Assembly: GCA_044226845.1 (NCBI GenBank)
Contig: JBGAGG010000004.1
Location: 1 to 64,000, forward strand
DNA from: JAFDZO01 sp044226845
GTDB lineage: Bacteria; Bacteroidota; Ignavibacteria; Tepidaquicellales; Tepidaquicellaceae
Direction: 5' to 3'
DNA: 64,000 nt
Positions 17,827-25,532 of the stretch are shown here, piece after piece. The notes beneath the pieces were generated by a model, which was given only the letters and a program-made list of their open reading frames with translations, had not been told where the DNA came from and did not search any database. Position 1 is the first letter of the stretch; every line of letters begins with the position of its first letter. The translations under genes and the position numbers were made by a program.

Positions 17827-18942
17827 ATGAGCGTATTAGTCAATAAAAAAACCAAAGTAGTAGTACAGGGAATTACAGGCGGTGAAGGAACGTTTCACTG
17901 CTCACAAATGCTTGCATACGGAACAAACGTAGTTGCAGGTGTTACTCCGAATAAAGGCGGCACGGAATACTCAGGCAAGGGTGAAGACATGTTCACAAGA
18001 CCTGTTCCCGTTTTTAACACAGTGGCAGATGCAGTTAAAGCTACCGGTGCAGATGCATCGGTAATTTTTGTTCCTGCTCCTTTCGCAGCTGATGCAATCA
18101 TAGAAGCAGCTGATGCAGGCATTCATGTGATCGTTTGTATCACTGAAGGTATTCCTACTAAGGATATGATTAAGGCTTATGATTTTGTACAGAAGAAAAA
18201 TAATGCAGGCGGAAATGTAAGATTTATCGGGCCAAACTGTCCCGGAATCATTACTCCCGGTGAATGTAAGATAGGTATAATGCCGGGCTTCATTCATAAA
18301 AAAGGAAGAGTCGGAGTAATTTCAAGAAGTGGTACTTTAACATACGAAGCCGTATTCCAGTTAACTTCGTTAGGCTTAGGACAATCAACTTGTATCGGTA
18401 TCGGCGGCGACCCTGTTATCGGAACAAGATTTATAGATGCGATTAAATTATTCAATGAAGATAAAGATACGGATGCAATTATTATGATTGGTGAGATCGG
18501 CGGAAGCGCTGAAGAAGAAGCTGCTTATTATATTATGAAAAATGTTAAGAAACCTGTTATCGGATTTATCGCAGGAAGAACTGCACCTCCCGGAAGAAGA
18601 ATGGGACATGCAGGCGCAATCATTGCAGGTGGAAAAGGAACCGCAGAAGAAAAACTATCCGTAATGAAAAGCTGCGGGATTATAACAGTTGAATCTCCTG
18701 CAGATATGGGTATCACAGTAAAAAGAGCTTTGGATAAATTAGCAAAGAAAAATTCAACAGCTAAACCTGCTGCTAAAAAATCCCCGGCAAAGAAATCTGC
18801 ACCGGTTAAAAAAGCTGCTCCCGTTAAAAAAAGTGCAGCAAAAGTAACAAAGAAGGCAGCTCCAAAACCTGTGAAGAAAGCGGTAGTAAAAAAAGCTGCG
18901 CCGGTTAAAAAGAAAGCAGCTCCAAAAGGAAAGAAAAAATAA
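17827..18942 (+). CDS. sucD: Succinate-CoA ligase alpha subunit with histone-H1-like tail
   Basis: The first 305 residues are a complete SucD: CoA-binding N-terminal domain ('VVVQGITGGEGTFHCSQML', 'VTPNKGGTE'), 'FIGPNCPGIITPGECKIG' and the phospho-His loop 'GRRMGHAGAI' (His261). It makes succinyl-CoA to succinate plus NTP in the TCA cycle, with SucB/SucC as partner, which is not in this window. The last 63 residues (309-371, from base 18751) are abnormal: 24 Lys plus mainly Ala, Pro and Val in repeats such as KKAAPVKK. This is like the C-terminal tails of histone H1 or bacterial Hc1/HupS-type proteins and is absent from normal SucD of about 290 residues. No frameshift or second start joins the two parts. 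Confidence 0.95.
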   Translation: MSVLVNKKTKVVVQGITGGEGTFHCSQMLAYGTNVVAGVTPNKGGTEYSGKGEDMFTRPVPVFNTVADAVKATGADASVIFVPAPFAADAIIEAADAGIHVIVCITEGIPTKDMIKAYDFVQKKNNAGGNVRFIGPNCPGIITPGECKIGIMPGFIHKKGRVGVISRSGTLTYEAVFQLTSLGLGQSTCIGIGGDPVIGTRFIDAIKLFNEDKDTDAIIMIGEIGGSAEEEAAYYIMKNVKKPVIGFIAGRTAPPGRRMGHAGAIIAGGKGTAEEKLSVMKSCGIITVESPADMGITVKRALDKLAKKNSTAKPAAKKSPAKKSAPVKKAAPVKKSAAKVTKKAAPKPVKKAVVKKAAPVKKKAAPKGKKK

Positions 18943-18953
18943 TTTATAATTAA

Positions 18954-19028
18954 GCCGCTAAATCTCTAACGGTACAAAATTCTACTAAAATTTTTTGTGT
19001 GATTTTGTGTTGTTAGTGTTTTTGTGGC
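18954..19028. repeat. Imperfect inverted repeat between sucD and folB
   Basis: The left arm (GCCGCTAAATCTCTAAC, from 18954) matches the reverse complement of the right arm ending GTTAGTGTTTTTGTGGC at 19028, with an AT-rich centre. It resembles the widespread intergenic 'TTTGTGTTCTTAGTG...TTTGTGGC' elements and the element at 8978. It may also serve as the sucD 3' end. Confidence 0.55.
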
Positions 19029-19037
19029 AGAGAAGAA

Positions 19038-19394
19038 ATGACGACAATAAAAATAAATAACGCTAAGTTCTATGCCTACCACGGAGTATTGGATTATGAA
19101 AAGCAATACGGCAACTTATTTGAAGTGGATATAGTGATGCAATGTGATTTATCCGAATTGAAAAATTCAGATGACTTGCATAAAACCGTCAACTACCTTG
19201 AAGTTTTTAACAGAGTAAAAGAATTGTTTCATAAAGATAAATTTCATCTTATTGAAACAATGAACCAGCATATTTGTGATATGGTATTAGCTGAATTTAA
19301 ACTTGTAAAAGAAGTAACAGTAAAGATAAGAAAACCGAACGCGCCATTAGGAATTATAGATTCAGTTGAAATAGTTAATACAAAATCCGTTTAG
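19038..19394 (+). CDS. folB: Dihydroneopterin aldolase
   Basis: 118 residues, the usual length. 'FYAYHGVLDYEKQYGNLFEVDI' contains the family YHGV..E signature with the substrate-binding Glu, and 'VTVKIRKPNAPLG' holds the catalytic Lys region. FolB splits 7,8-dihydroneopterin to 6-hydroxymethyl-dihydropterin and glycolaldehyde in folate synthesis, acting as a cytosolic oligomer. folK, the next step of the pathway, starts 8 bases downstream, confirming an operon. Confidence 0.95.
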   Translation: MTTIKINNAKFYAYHGVLDYEKQYGNLFEVDIVMQCDLSELKNSDDLHKTVNYLEVFNRVKELFHKDKFHLIETMNQHICDMVLAEFKLVKEVTVKIRKPNAPLGIIDSVEIVNTKSV

Positions 19395-19402
19395 TTTAAT
19401 TA

Positions 19403-19900
19403 ATGGCAAAAGTTTTTCTCGGACTCGGTTCCAATATTGGCGATAGAAAAAAATATCTTGAAGAGGCAATTCAGGAAATAAAAAATATTCCGGGTACAAA
19501 AGTTTTAAAACTTTCCTCTGTTTATGAAACTGAGCCATGGGGATTTTCAGAACAGGAAGAATATTTAAATGCTGTTATTGAAATAGAAACTGAACAGACT
19601 TACGAAAAATTACTGAAAGAAGTAAAAGCTATAGAAGTAATTTTAGGAAGAGATAAGAGAGATAAGTGGAAGTCGCGAAAGATTGATATAGATATTTTAT
19701 TCTATGGAGATTTAGTTTATGAAGACGAAAATCTTCATATTCCTCACAAACATATCGAAGACAGAAATTTTGTATTAGTACCGTTGAATGAAATTGAACC
19801 TGATTTTGTTCATCCAATTACTAAGAAAAAGATTTCCGAAATTTTACAAAATTCAAAAGATAAATTGAAAGCAGGTTTTCATTCTAAATTTGAGCAATAA
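19403..19900 (+). CDS. folK: 2-amino-4-hydroxy-6-hydroxymethyldihydropteridine pyrophosphokinase
   Basis: 165 residues with the N-terminal 'VFLGLGSNIGDR', 'SSVYETEPWG' and the signature 'RDKWKSRKIDIDILFYGD' that binds Mg-ATP through paired Asp. It transfers pyrophosphate from ATP to 6-hydroxymethyl-dihydropterin, directly after FolB in the folate pathway. Its 3' end overlaps the start of the deoxynucleoside kinase gene by 11 bases, so the three genes are probably cotranscribed. Confidence 0.96.
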   Translation: MAKVFLGLGSNIGDRKKYLEEAIQEIKNIPGTKVLKLSSVYETEPWGFSEQEEYLNAVIEIETEQTYEKLLKEVKAIEVILGRDKRDKWKSRKIDIDILFYGDLVYEDENLHIPHKHIEDRNFVLVPLNEIEPDFVHPITKKKISEILQNSKDKLKAGFHSKFEQ

Positions 19901-20546
19901 AGTTAAATACATAGCAATAGAAGGCGTTATCGGTGCAGGGAAAACCACTCTTTCAAAAAAACTAAGCGAATCATTAAATGCCCAGCTTATACTGGAAGAT
20001 TTTGATGAGAATCCATTCTTAGAAAGATTTTACGAGAACCCCAAAGCTTACGCATTTCATACACAAATTTATTTTCTGCTAAGCCGCTTTAAGCAGCTGC
20101 AGAAATTAAAACAGCCGGAATTATTCCACGAATATATTGTTGCAGATTATATATTCGAGAAGGATAAGATTTTTGCTTACCTGAATCTGCACGACGATGA
20201 ACTGAAACTTTACGAAACGATTACAAGTAATATTGAAAAAGCCGTTGTTGTGCCGGATATAATAATTTATCTGCAATCGACAACTGACAGGCTTATGAAT
20301 AACATTATGTACAGGAACAGAAGCTACGAGCAGAATATGTCGGAGCAATACATTAACGATTTAAACGAAGCTTACAATTATTTTTTCTTCAGATACAGAG
20401 CAACTAAAGTTATGATTGTAGATACAAACGAAGTGGATTTTTTAAATAATGAACAGGACTATCAGAATCTTTTAGCAGAAATTTTAAAAAGCGACCATCC
20501 GTCTTTATCGTATTTTAATCCTGCTTCCAAAAGAATAGCCAAATAA
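19890..20546 (+). CDS. Deoxynucleoside kinase (dAK/dGK type)
   Basis: 218 residues starting at a TTG codon inside the end of folK; no ATG is available before the P-loop. The P-loop GVIGAGKTT is at residues 12-20, followed by 'EDFDENPFLERFYENP' and 'FHTQIYFLLSRFKQL' that line the nucleoside pocket, and a lid region 'RLMNNIMYRNRSYEQ'. This is the deoxynucleoside kinase family that phosphorylates deoxyadenosine, deoxyguanosine or deoxycytidine for salvage; which base is preferred cannot be read by eye. The folK-dNK overlap is a common arrangement in Bacteroidota-type genomes. The 3' end lies in a short tandem repeat. Confidence 0.9.
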   Translation: MSNKVKYIAIEGVIGAGKTTLSKKLSESLNAQLILEDFDENPFLERFYENPKAYAFHTQIYFLLSRFKQLQKLKQPELFHEYIVADYIFEKDKIFAYLNLHDDELKLYETITSNIEKAVVVPDIIIYLQSTTDRLMNNIMYRNRSYEQNMSEQYINDLNEAYNYFFFRYRATKVMIVDTNEVDFLNNEQDYQNLLAEILKSDHPSLSYFNPASKRIAK

Positions 20547-20587
20547 GAATAGCCAAAATAAGAATAGCCAAATGAGGATAGCAAAAT
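20531..20587 (+). repeat. Four tandem AAGAATAGCCAAAT units
   Basis: Units of 14-15 bases at 20531-20544, 20545-20559, 20560-20573 and a diverged fourth at 20574-20587. The array begins inside the last codons of the kinase gene and ends on the start codon of the 62-residue gene; the diverged fourth unit supplies its GAGGA ribosome-binding site. The units differ in length by one base, so slippage would alter spacing as well as the kinase C-terminus. Confidence 0.9.
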
Positions 20588-20774
20588 GATAAGGTTTATA
20601 GCGATAATTATTATAGTAATTTTTTTATTCTATGGTATAAAATTTATAGGACGCGTTTTTTTAAGAAGTCTTGCAAGAAAGGTTAATACACCCCCTGAGA
20701 GGCCGCAGCCTAAACCAAGAAGTAATCTGGATAAGTCTAAGGCAATAGATGCACAATTTGAAGAAATTAAATAA
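20586..20774 (+). CDS. Small membrane protein (DUF4834-like)
   Basis: 62 residues: one N-terminal membrane helix (about residues 3-20, 'FIAIIIIVIFLFYGIKFIG'), then a basic, Pro-rich cytosolic tail ending 'KAIDAQFEEIK'. This layout matches the small DUF4834-type proteins often found in Bacteroidota gene strings. It starts just after a GAGGA site provided by the tandem repeat and ends 5 bases before the GT9 gene. Function unknown. Confidence 0.75.
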   Translation: MIRFIAIIIIVIFLFYGIKFIGRVFLRSLARKVNTPPERPQPKPRSNLDKSKAIDAQFEEIK

Positions 20775-20779
20775 TTCAA

Positions 20780-21877
20780 TTGGCACTGAAATTACTCAAA
20801 TCAATTTCTAAAACCAGAAACATAAGTGCCGGGAAAATTTCACCCGATAAGGTGAAAAGCATTTTGATTGTCCGCCAGCATAACCAGCTTGGTGATATGC
20901 TTTGCTCGCTTCCGATGTTTGCATCAATAAAAAAAGAATTTTTTAATGCAGAGATTACTCTTGTTGCTTCTCCTGATAACTATGAAATTTTAAACTCTCC
21001 TTCCAATAAATATCTCGACCATATAATTCTTTATAAAAAAGATTCACCGAAAAGTTTACTTAATTTTTATTCAAAGCTTAAGAAAAAGAAATACGATATA
21101 GGTATTGTTCCTAGCACGGTATCCTTTTCAAAGACATCGCATCTTATAAATCATTTATCGGGAGCGAAGATAAGAGTCGGAGTATCACAGATTGTTACTA
21201 AAGACAGTTTATTAATAAACGAAAGCGAATTTCTTCTTGATATAAAAAAAGAATTCAGCTGGGATAAAGATAAAGTTCATCAATGGGATAGGACTTTAGC
21301 TATCGGTAAAGAAATCGGATGTACATTAAGTAGAGAAGAGATTCAAAACGTTGAATTAAATTTAAGCAAAAGTGAAATTGCCTTTGCAGATAAATTTTAT
21401 TCAACTTATTTTCGTGAGAATGATAATGTTGTTGGGCTGCACATCGGCGCAGGGAAACCTCCTAACAGATGGAACGTGAAAAATTTTATTAAACTTGCTA
21501 AGAAGCTTAGTGAAAATCCAAAGGTGAAGTTTCTTGTAACTATAGGGCACATGGATGCTGAAGTAGCAGCTGATTTTAAAAAACAGGCTGTGGCAGAAAA
21601 ATTAAAAATTACTTTCCTTGAAAATGAAAAAATCAGGAACGTTGCAGCAGTACTAAGTAAGTTAAACTTATATATTACTAATGATACGGGAACAATGCAC
21701 ATAGCGGGATTTGTAAAGACGAAATTAATTTCACTTTTCGGTCCTACTCCAGGATGGGAATGGTCCCCGAAATTTGAAAATCAGATTTACATTCAATCAA
21801 AAACAAATGACATCAACGATATTACGGTTGATGAAGTTTATAATACAGCGTTAAAATTATTAAACCCCGGAAAATAA
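20780..21877 (+). CDS. Glycosyltransferase family 9 (heptosyltransferase-like)
   Basis: 365 residues from a TTG codon. N-terminal 'ILIVRQHNQLGDMLCSLPMFASIK' and C-terminal 'VGLHIGAGKPPNRWNVKNF' and 'YITNDTGTMHIAG...ISLFGPT' are the GT9 family blocks; the last binds the ADP-sugar. These enzymes add heptose or a related sugar to the lipopolysaccharide core at the inner face of the inner membrane. It is packed between the small membrane protein gene (5 bases) and the Ppx/GppA gene (1 base), so a shared transcript is likely. The acceptor sugar is unknown. Confidence 0.9.
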   Translation: MALKLLKSISKTRNISAGKISPDKVKSILIVRQHNQLGDMLCSLPMFASIKKEFFNAEITLVASPDNYEILNSPSNKYLDHIILYKKDSPKSLLNFYSKLKKKKYDIGIVPSTVSFSKTSHLINHLSGAKIRVGVSQIVTKDSLLINESEFLLDIKKEFSWDKDKVHQWDRTLAIGKEIGCTLSREEIQNVELNLSKSEIAFADKFYSTYFRENDNVVGLHIGAGKPPNRWNVKNFIKLAKKLSENPKVKFLVTIGHMDAEVAADFKKQAVAEKLKITFLENEKIRNVAAVLSKLNLYITNDTGTMHIAGFVKTKLISLFGPTPGWEWSPKFENQIYIQSKTNDINDITVDEVYNTALKLLNPGK

Positions 21878-21878
21878 A

Positions 21879-23432
21879 TTGGATATACTCGGCGCTATAG
21901 ATATCGGCACAAACTCTTTTCACTTAGTTGTTGCAAAAATTCACAGCAACAAGAGCTTCACTGTGCTTACGAAAGATAAGGAAGTTGTAAGGCTTGGCAA
22001 TGCATCAAATGACATGAAATACATCACTGAAGAAGCGATGCAGAGAGGTATATCAGTCCTGAAAAGATTTAAGCTTGTATGCCAGTCATTTGAGGTTGGA
22101 AAAATAAGAGCAGTTGCAACAAGCGCTACGCGTGAAGCTTCCAATAAAGATGAATTCATCCGCAGGGTAAAACATGATACAGGAATCGAAATAGAAGTTA
22201 TTTCAGGAAATGAAGAAGCTCGATTGATCTATCTCGGAGCACTTCAGGCATTACCGATCTACAATGAAAAAGTTTTAGTAATTGATATCGGCGGAGGAAG
22301 CACTGAGTTTCTCATAGGTAAAAGAGGAAATATTATGTACGCCAATAGCATTAAACTCGGCGCAGTAAGAATGACTCAGAAATTTTTCCATGAGGATAAA
22401 ATAAAGAAGAGTGCAATCGAAGAAGCAAGATTATTTGTCAAAGGTGTAATCACACAGGTTGTAAGAGAGATAAAGAATGAAGAATACGATTTAGTCATTG
22501 GTACATCCGGCACAATATCCAATATCGGATTTATTATCCGCGCAGACAATAAATTCGAGTTCGAAGATAATATCAGTATGAATAAATATTCATACGATAA
22601 GGCAGGAATGGAAACTGCTATAAAGAAAATTCTGAAAGCGGAAAATCATAATGAGCGGCTGAAAATCCCCGGAATTGACCCGAAGCGCGCAGATATTATC
22701 ACTGCCGGAGCAATAATTCTTGAACAGATTTTCGAAGAACTTAAATTAAAAAAACTTACTATCTCCAGCTATGCTCTGAGAGAAGGAATTATCTTCGATA
22801 CAATTTCAAATTTTGCAGGAGACGATCTTTCAATCCACTTATCCAATGTAAGATATAAAAGCGTCGTCGGACTTGGCGAGAAAATGAATTTTGATGCCAA
22901 ACATGCGGAGCAAACACGAAGCATTGCAGTTAAAATTTTTGATTTCCTCGGAGAAAATTTTTCTCTCACAGAGAACGATGAAGAATGTCTTGAAGCTGCT
23001 TGTTTACTCCACGATATCGGATATTATATTTCACACTCACAGCATCATAAACATTCATATTATCTTGTAAGAAATTCAGAACTGCTCGGTTTCAATGAAA
23101 ATGAAATTGAGCTGATTGCAAACGTTGCAAGATACCACAGGAAGTCACATCCAAAAATGAAGCATGAGAATTTTAATAAGCTTGATGTTGAAATGCAGGA
23201 AAAGATAAGAAAGCTTTCAGGAATTTTACGAATTGCCGATTCCCTCGATAGAAGCCACAAATCACTTGTAAACAATATTGCTATAAAACTCGAAGATAAA
23301 GCTTTAGTAATTACAATCGGAACAAAAAACAATATAGAGCCGACTCTGGAAATGTGGGGAGTGAACCTGCGAAAAGATTTATTCGAACAGTCATTCGGAC
23401 TGGAACTCAAAATATTATTCCAGCCCGTTTAA
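21879..23432 (+). CDS. Ppx/GppA phosphatase with C-terminal HD domain
   Basis: 517 residues from a TTG codon, one base after the GT9 gene. N-terminal ASKHA domains carry 'AIDIGTNSFHLVVAKI', 'AVATSATREASN' and 'VIDIGGGSTEFLIG', the exopolyphosphatase/GppA phosphate-binding set. The C-terminal third has the HD-type motif 'ACLLHDIGYYISHSQHHKH' and 'VARYHRKSHPK'. Such proteins hydrolyse polyphosphate ends or the 5'-phosphate of pppGpp; the sequence does not decide which. Cytosolic. The gene converges on the proteasome-like pair with an 8-base gap. Confidence 0.93.
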   Translation: MDILGAIDIGTNSFHLVVAKIHSNKSFTVLTKDKEVVRLGNASNDMKYITEEAMQRGISVLKRFKLVCQSFEVGKIRAVATSATREASNKDEFIRRVKHDTGIEIEVISGNEEARLIYLGALQALPIYNEKVLVIDIGGGSTEFLIGKRGNIMYANSIKLGAVRMTQKFFHEDKIKKSAIEEARLFVKGVITQVVREIKNEEYDLVIGTSGTISNIGFIIRADNKFEFEDNISMNKYSYDKAGMETAIKKILKAENHNERLKIPGIDPKRADIITAGAIILEQIFEELKLKKLTISSYALREGIIFDTISNFAGDDLSIHLSNVRYKSVVGLGEKMNFDAKHAEQTRSIAVKIFDFLGENFSLTENDEECLEAACLLHDIGYYISHSQHHKHSYYLVRNSELLGFNENEIELIANVARYHRKSHPKMKHENFNKLDVEMQEKIRKLSGILRIADSLDRSHKSLVNNIAIKLEDKALVITIGTKNNIEPTLEMWGVNLRKDLFEQSFGLELKILFQPV

Positions 23433-23440
23433 TTTATAAG

Positions 23441-24484
23441 TTAAGCTACCTTATATCCGCGTAAAAATCTTTCCATCTTAGCTTTATTTTTGGAAGCTTT
23501 TAAGAATGCAGCATTCATATCTTTGAATGATTTCTTCCTATTATAAATCAGTTCATCTATAATCTCATAAGCATTGTTGTCTGAAATATAATTACTGTAG
23601 TAAGCCTGTACAAGTTCACTAGCGAGCTTTGCTTTGTTATCCATCACTTCAACAAGGCGCTCTGAAGGAGAATCTTTCGTCCCGTCAAAATAAATTATAT
23701 TAAAATAACCTCCGACTCCCATATTAAATCTTGCTGCAGCATTAGTTGCCCGTATCAGCTGAATTATCCCTTCTACCCTGTCAATCTTATTTCTTCTTTC
23801 ATCTAGAGTTTTTACCCCGGAGTATGCTGCAAAAATAATCTGCGATGCATCAGAGCCCGAGCCGACTGTTTCAAAAATACTTGGCACTAAATCGCACGTC
23901 ATATCTGTTTTCAGATTCAGTTTGAAAATTTTAAACTCCCCTGTTTCATCAAAGCCGCAGATGATAGCTGCATTGAGAAAAATTCCGTCCGCTTCCTCTG
24001 CATCTTTCCAATTAATTAAACCGAAAACTTTATCCTTCACATCTTTCTGTGAAATTTCAATTTTTTTATCTTCTTCCTTATTGTAAAATCCCTGATTAAA
24101 ATCTTTGCTTTCAAAACTAAAGTATCCTTTTATGATATCATTCACATGCCTGTGCTTCACTTTCATCATCTCTTCAAAACCAATCTGCGCAATTTCATCT
24201 ATCGATTTTAAGTGGTCAATTCTCTCTTTAGTTTTATTTTTCAATTCTTCATATTCTTTTGTTAATCTTGTCTTCATTCCTTTACGGATTTCATCGCCGA
24301 TTGCAGTCGTGCCCGTTCCGCCGTATAATACTTCAAGCTTTATATTCTTTCTAATTGCACTCGGAACGATTTGTTGGATTTTATCCGAAGACATCATTCT
24401 TCTTACATCTCCGATAGTTGTCTGCTCGTCGCAGCACATTGCCCCTGTGTTTTTATCGAACTTAATTGCGTTGATTACTGTCAT
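23441..24484 (-). CDS. Divergent proteasome-fold (Ntn hydrolase) subunit, catalytic set retained
   Basis: 347 residues, no signal peptide. By eye it aligns along its length with 20S beta subunits and HslV: Met then Thr2 (N-terminal after Met removal), Asp19 in 'CCDEQTTIG' (HslV 'GDGQATLG'), Lys35 sixteen residues later as Asp17/Lys33 in HslV, 'YGGTGTTAIGDE' for the strand-turn-helix, 'ICGFDETGEF', 'VGSGSDAS' (208-211; beta 'GSGS') and 'IRATNAAARFNMGVGG' for beta 'IRAISAAKQRDSASGG'. The secondary D166 and S169 positions become Asn and Val. A 55-residue insertion (about 113-168) makes it longer than known subunits. It overlaps the paralogue upstream by 4 bases (ATGA). A threonine-protease role is inferred, not shown. 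Confidence 0.65.
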   Translation of the reverse strand: MTVINAIKFDKNTGAMCCDEQTTIGDVRRMMSSDKIQQIVPSAIRKNIKLEVLYGGTGTTAIGDEIRKGMKTRLTKEYEELKNKTKERIDHLKSIDEIAQIGFEEMMKVKHRHVNDIIKGYFSFESKDFNQGFYNKEEDKKIEISQKDVKDKVFGLINWKDAEEADGIFLNAAIICGFDETGEFKIFKLNLKTDMTCDLVPSIFETVGSGSDASQIIFAAYSGVKTLDERRNKIDRVEGIIQLIRATNAAARFNMGVGGYFNIIYFDGTKDSPSERLVEVMDNKAKLASELVQAYYSNYISDNNAYEIIDELIYNRKKSFKDMNAAFLKASKNKAKMERFLRGYKVA

Positions 24485-25515
24485 ATTTTGTACCCCCTGA
24501 GATAAAGACTTAAGTCTTCTTTGTTTTTACAGCCTGCATACATTTCTTTTTCAAGATCGTCAATTTTTGGTTTGGACTTTGAAAAGAAAATTTTATCTAT
24601 TAGGTTAAAACATGTTTCTTTTTTCAGGTAGCCTTTATCATATGCTGATACAATTTCTTTTGTAATCTGTGCTGTATCTCCGGTGATTTCTGTTAACCTT
24701 TCTTTGTGATTTTTTCCTTTACCGTTCAGGTAAAGTATATTATAGTAACCGCCTATTTCATTATTTTTTTCCAGAGAATAATTTGTTCCTCTTATTAATT
24801 CAACTAAGCCAAAGACTTTATCAATGCCGTCTCTGCGTTCATTTAATGCCAGTGAATTTATAAGATTGGAAAAATATAATGAAGTGGATGTTGAACCTGC
24901 GCCAAGCGCATTATACAATCCTGTTGAAAGGTAAAACTGAGTTGAGCCTCCGTAAAAATCAAACGAAGCATATCCATTAGTCATATCCGTACCCACAACC
25001 ATTCCTGAGTTATCAAATATATCTTTACATCCGGTTGCACCGTCGTTAGTCATTATTTTCAGCGCCTTGCTTATAACTTTCTCTTCTTTAATCTCTATCT
25101 TCTTTTCATCAATCATATAAAAACCTCTTATAAGGTCTTCCCCCGTAAATCCGAAAAGACCATAAAGCTTTTTATCAACTTTATCTCTGCAGACTTCCTG
25201 AAAAGTTATGAAAGCTATGCGCGCAATTTCTTCAACGGAATTAAATCCGTCCTTTGCATCGTTCGTTCTTTTGTAAACTTTAAACTTCTTTTCTATCGCT
25301 TGTTTAGTTTTTACAATAACTTCATTTGTAAAAGCTATTGCGCCCGTACCGCCATAGATTGCTTCAATTCCGAATTCATTACTGATTTCATCGGAGAGAA
25401 GTGACTGAAGAGAATCGGCTATCTGCGCCCTGCGCCTGCCTAAAATATAATATTCTTCGTCAGTGATTATTGCCCCCGAATAACCATTGAACTTTAAGGA
25501 ATTGACTAATCCCAT
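24481..25515 (-). CDS. Paralogous proteasome-fold subunit, catalytic Thr and Lys absent
   Basis: 344 residues and clearly homologous to the next gene: both share 'NxxKF', Asp19, 'YGGTG' at residues 54-58 without gaps, the 'G(A/S)GS' turn (205-208 here), 'ERR(D/N)xID(K/R)VxGxxxLIR(G/A)TN' and a final 'LRGYK'. Here residue 2 is Gly and the Lys35 position is Ser, so the Thr/Lys pair of an active Ntn protease is missing. It would be a structural, alpha-like partner to the downstream protein. The ATGA overlap couples their translation, consistent with a fixed subunit ratio. Expected in the cytosol. It starts 17 bases after the MenB-like gene. Confidence 0.65.
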   Translation of the reverse strand: MGLVNSLKFNGYSGAIITDEEYYILGRRRAQIADSLQSLLSDEISNEFGIEAIYGGTGAIAFTNEVIVKTKQAIEKKFKVYKRTNDAKDGFNSVEEIARIAFITFQEVCRDKVDKKLYGLFGFTGEDLIRGFYMIDEKKIEIKEEKVISKALKIMTNDGATGCKDIFDNSGMVVGTDMTNGYASFDFYGGSTQFYLSTGLYNALGAGSTSTSLYFSNLINSLALNERRDGIDKVFGLVELIRGTNYSLEKNNEIGGYYNILYLNGKGKNHKERLTEITGDTAQITKEIVSAYDKGYLKKETCFNLIDKIFFSKSKPKIDDLEKEMYAGCKNKEDLSLYLRGYKI

Positions 25516-25532
25516 TTATGTATGTTTAAATT

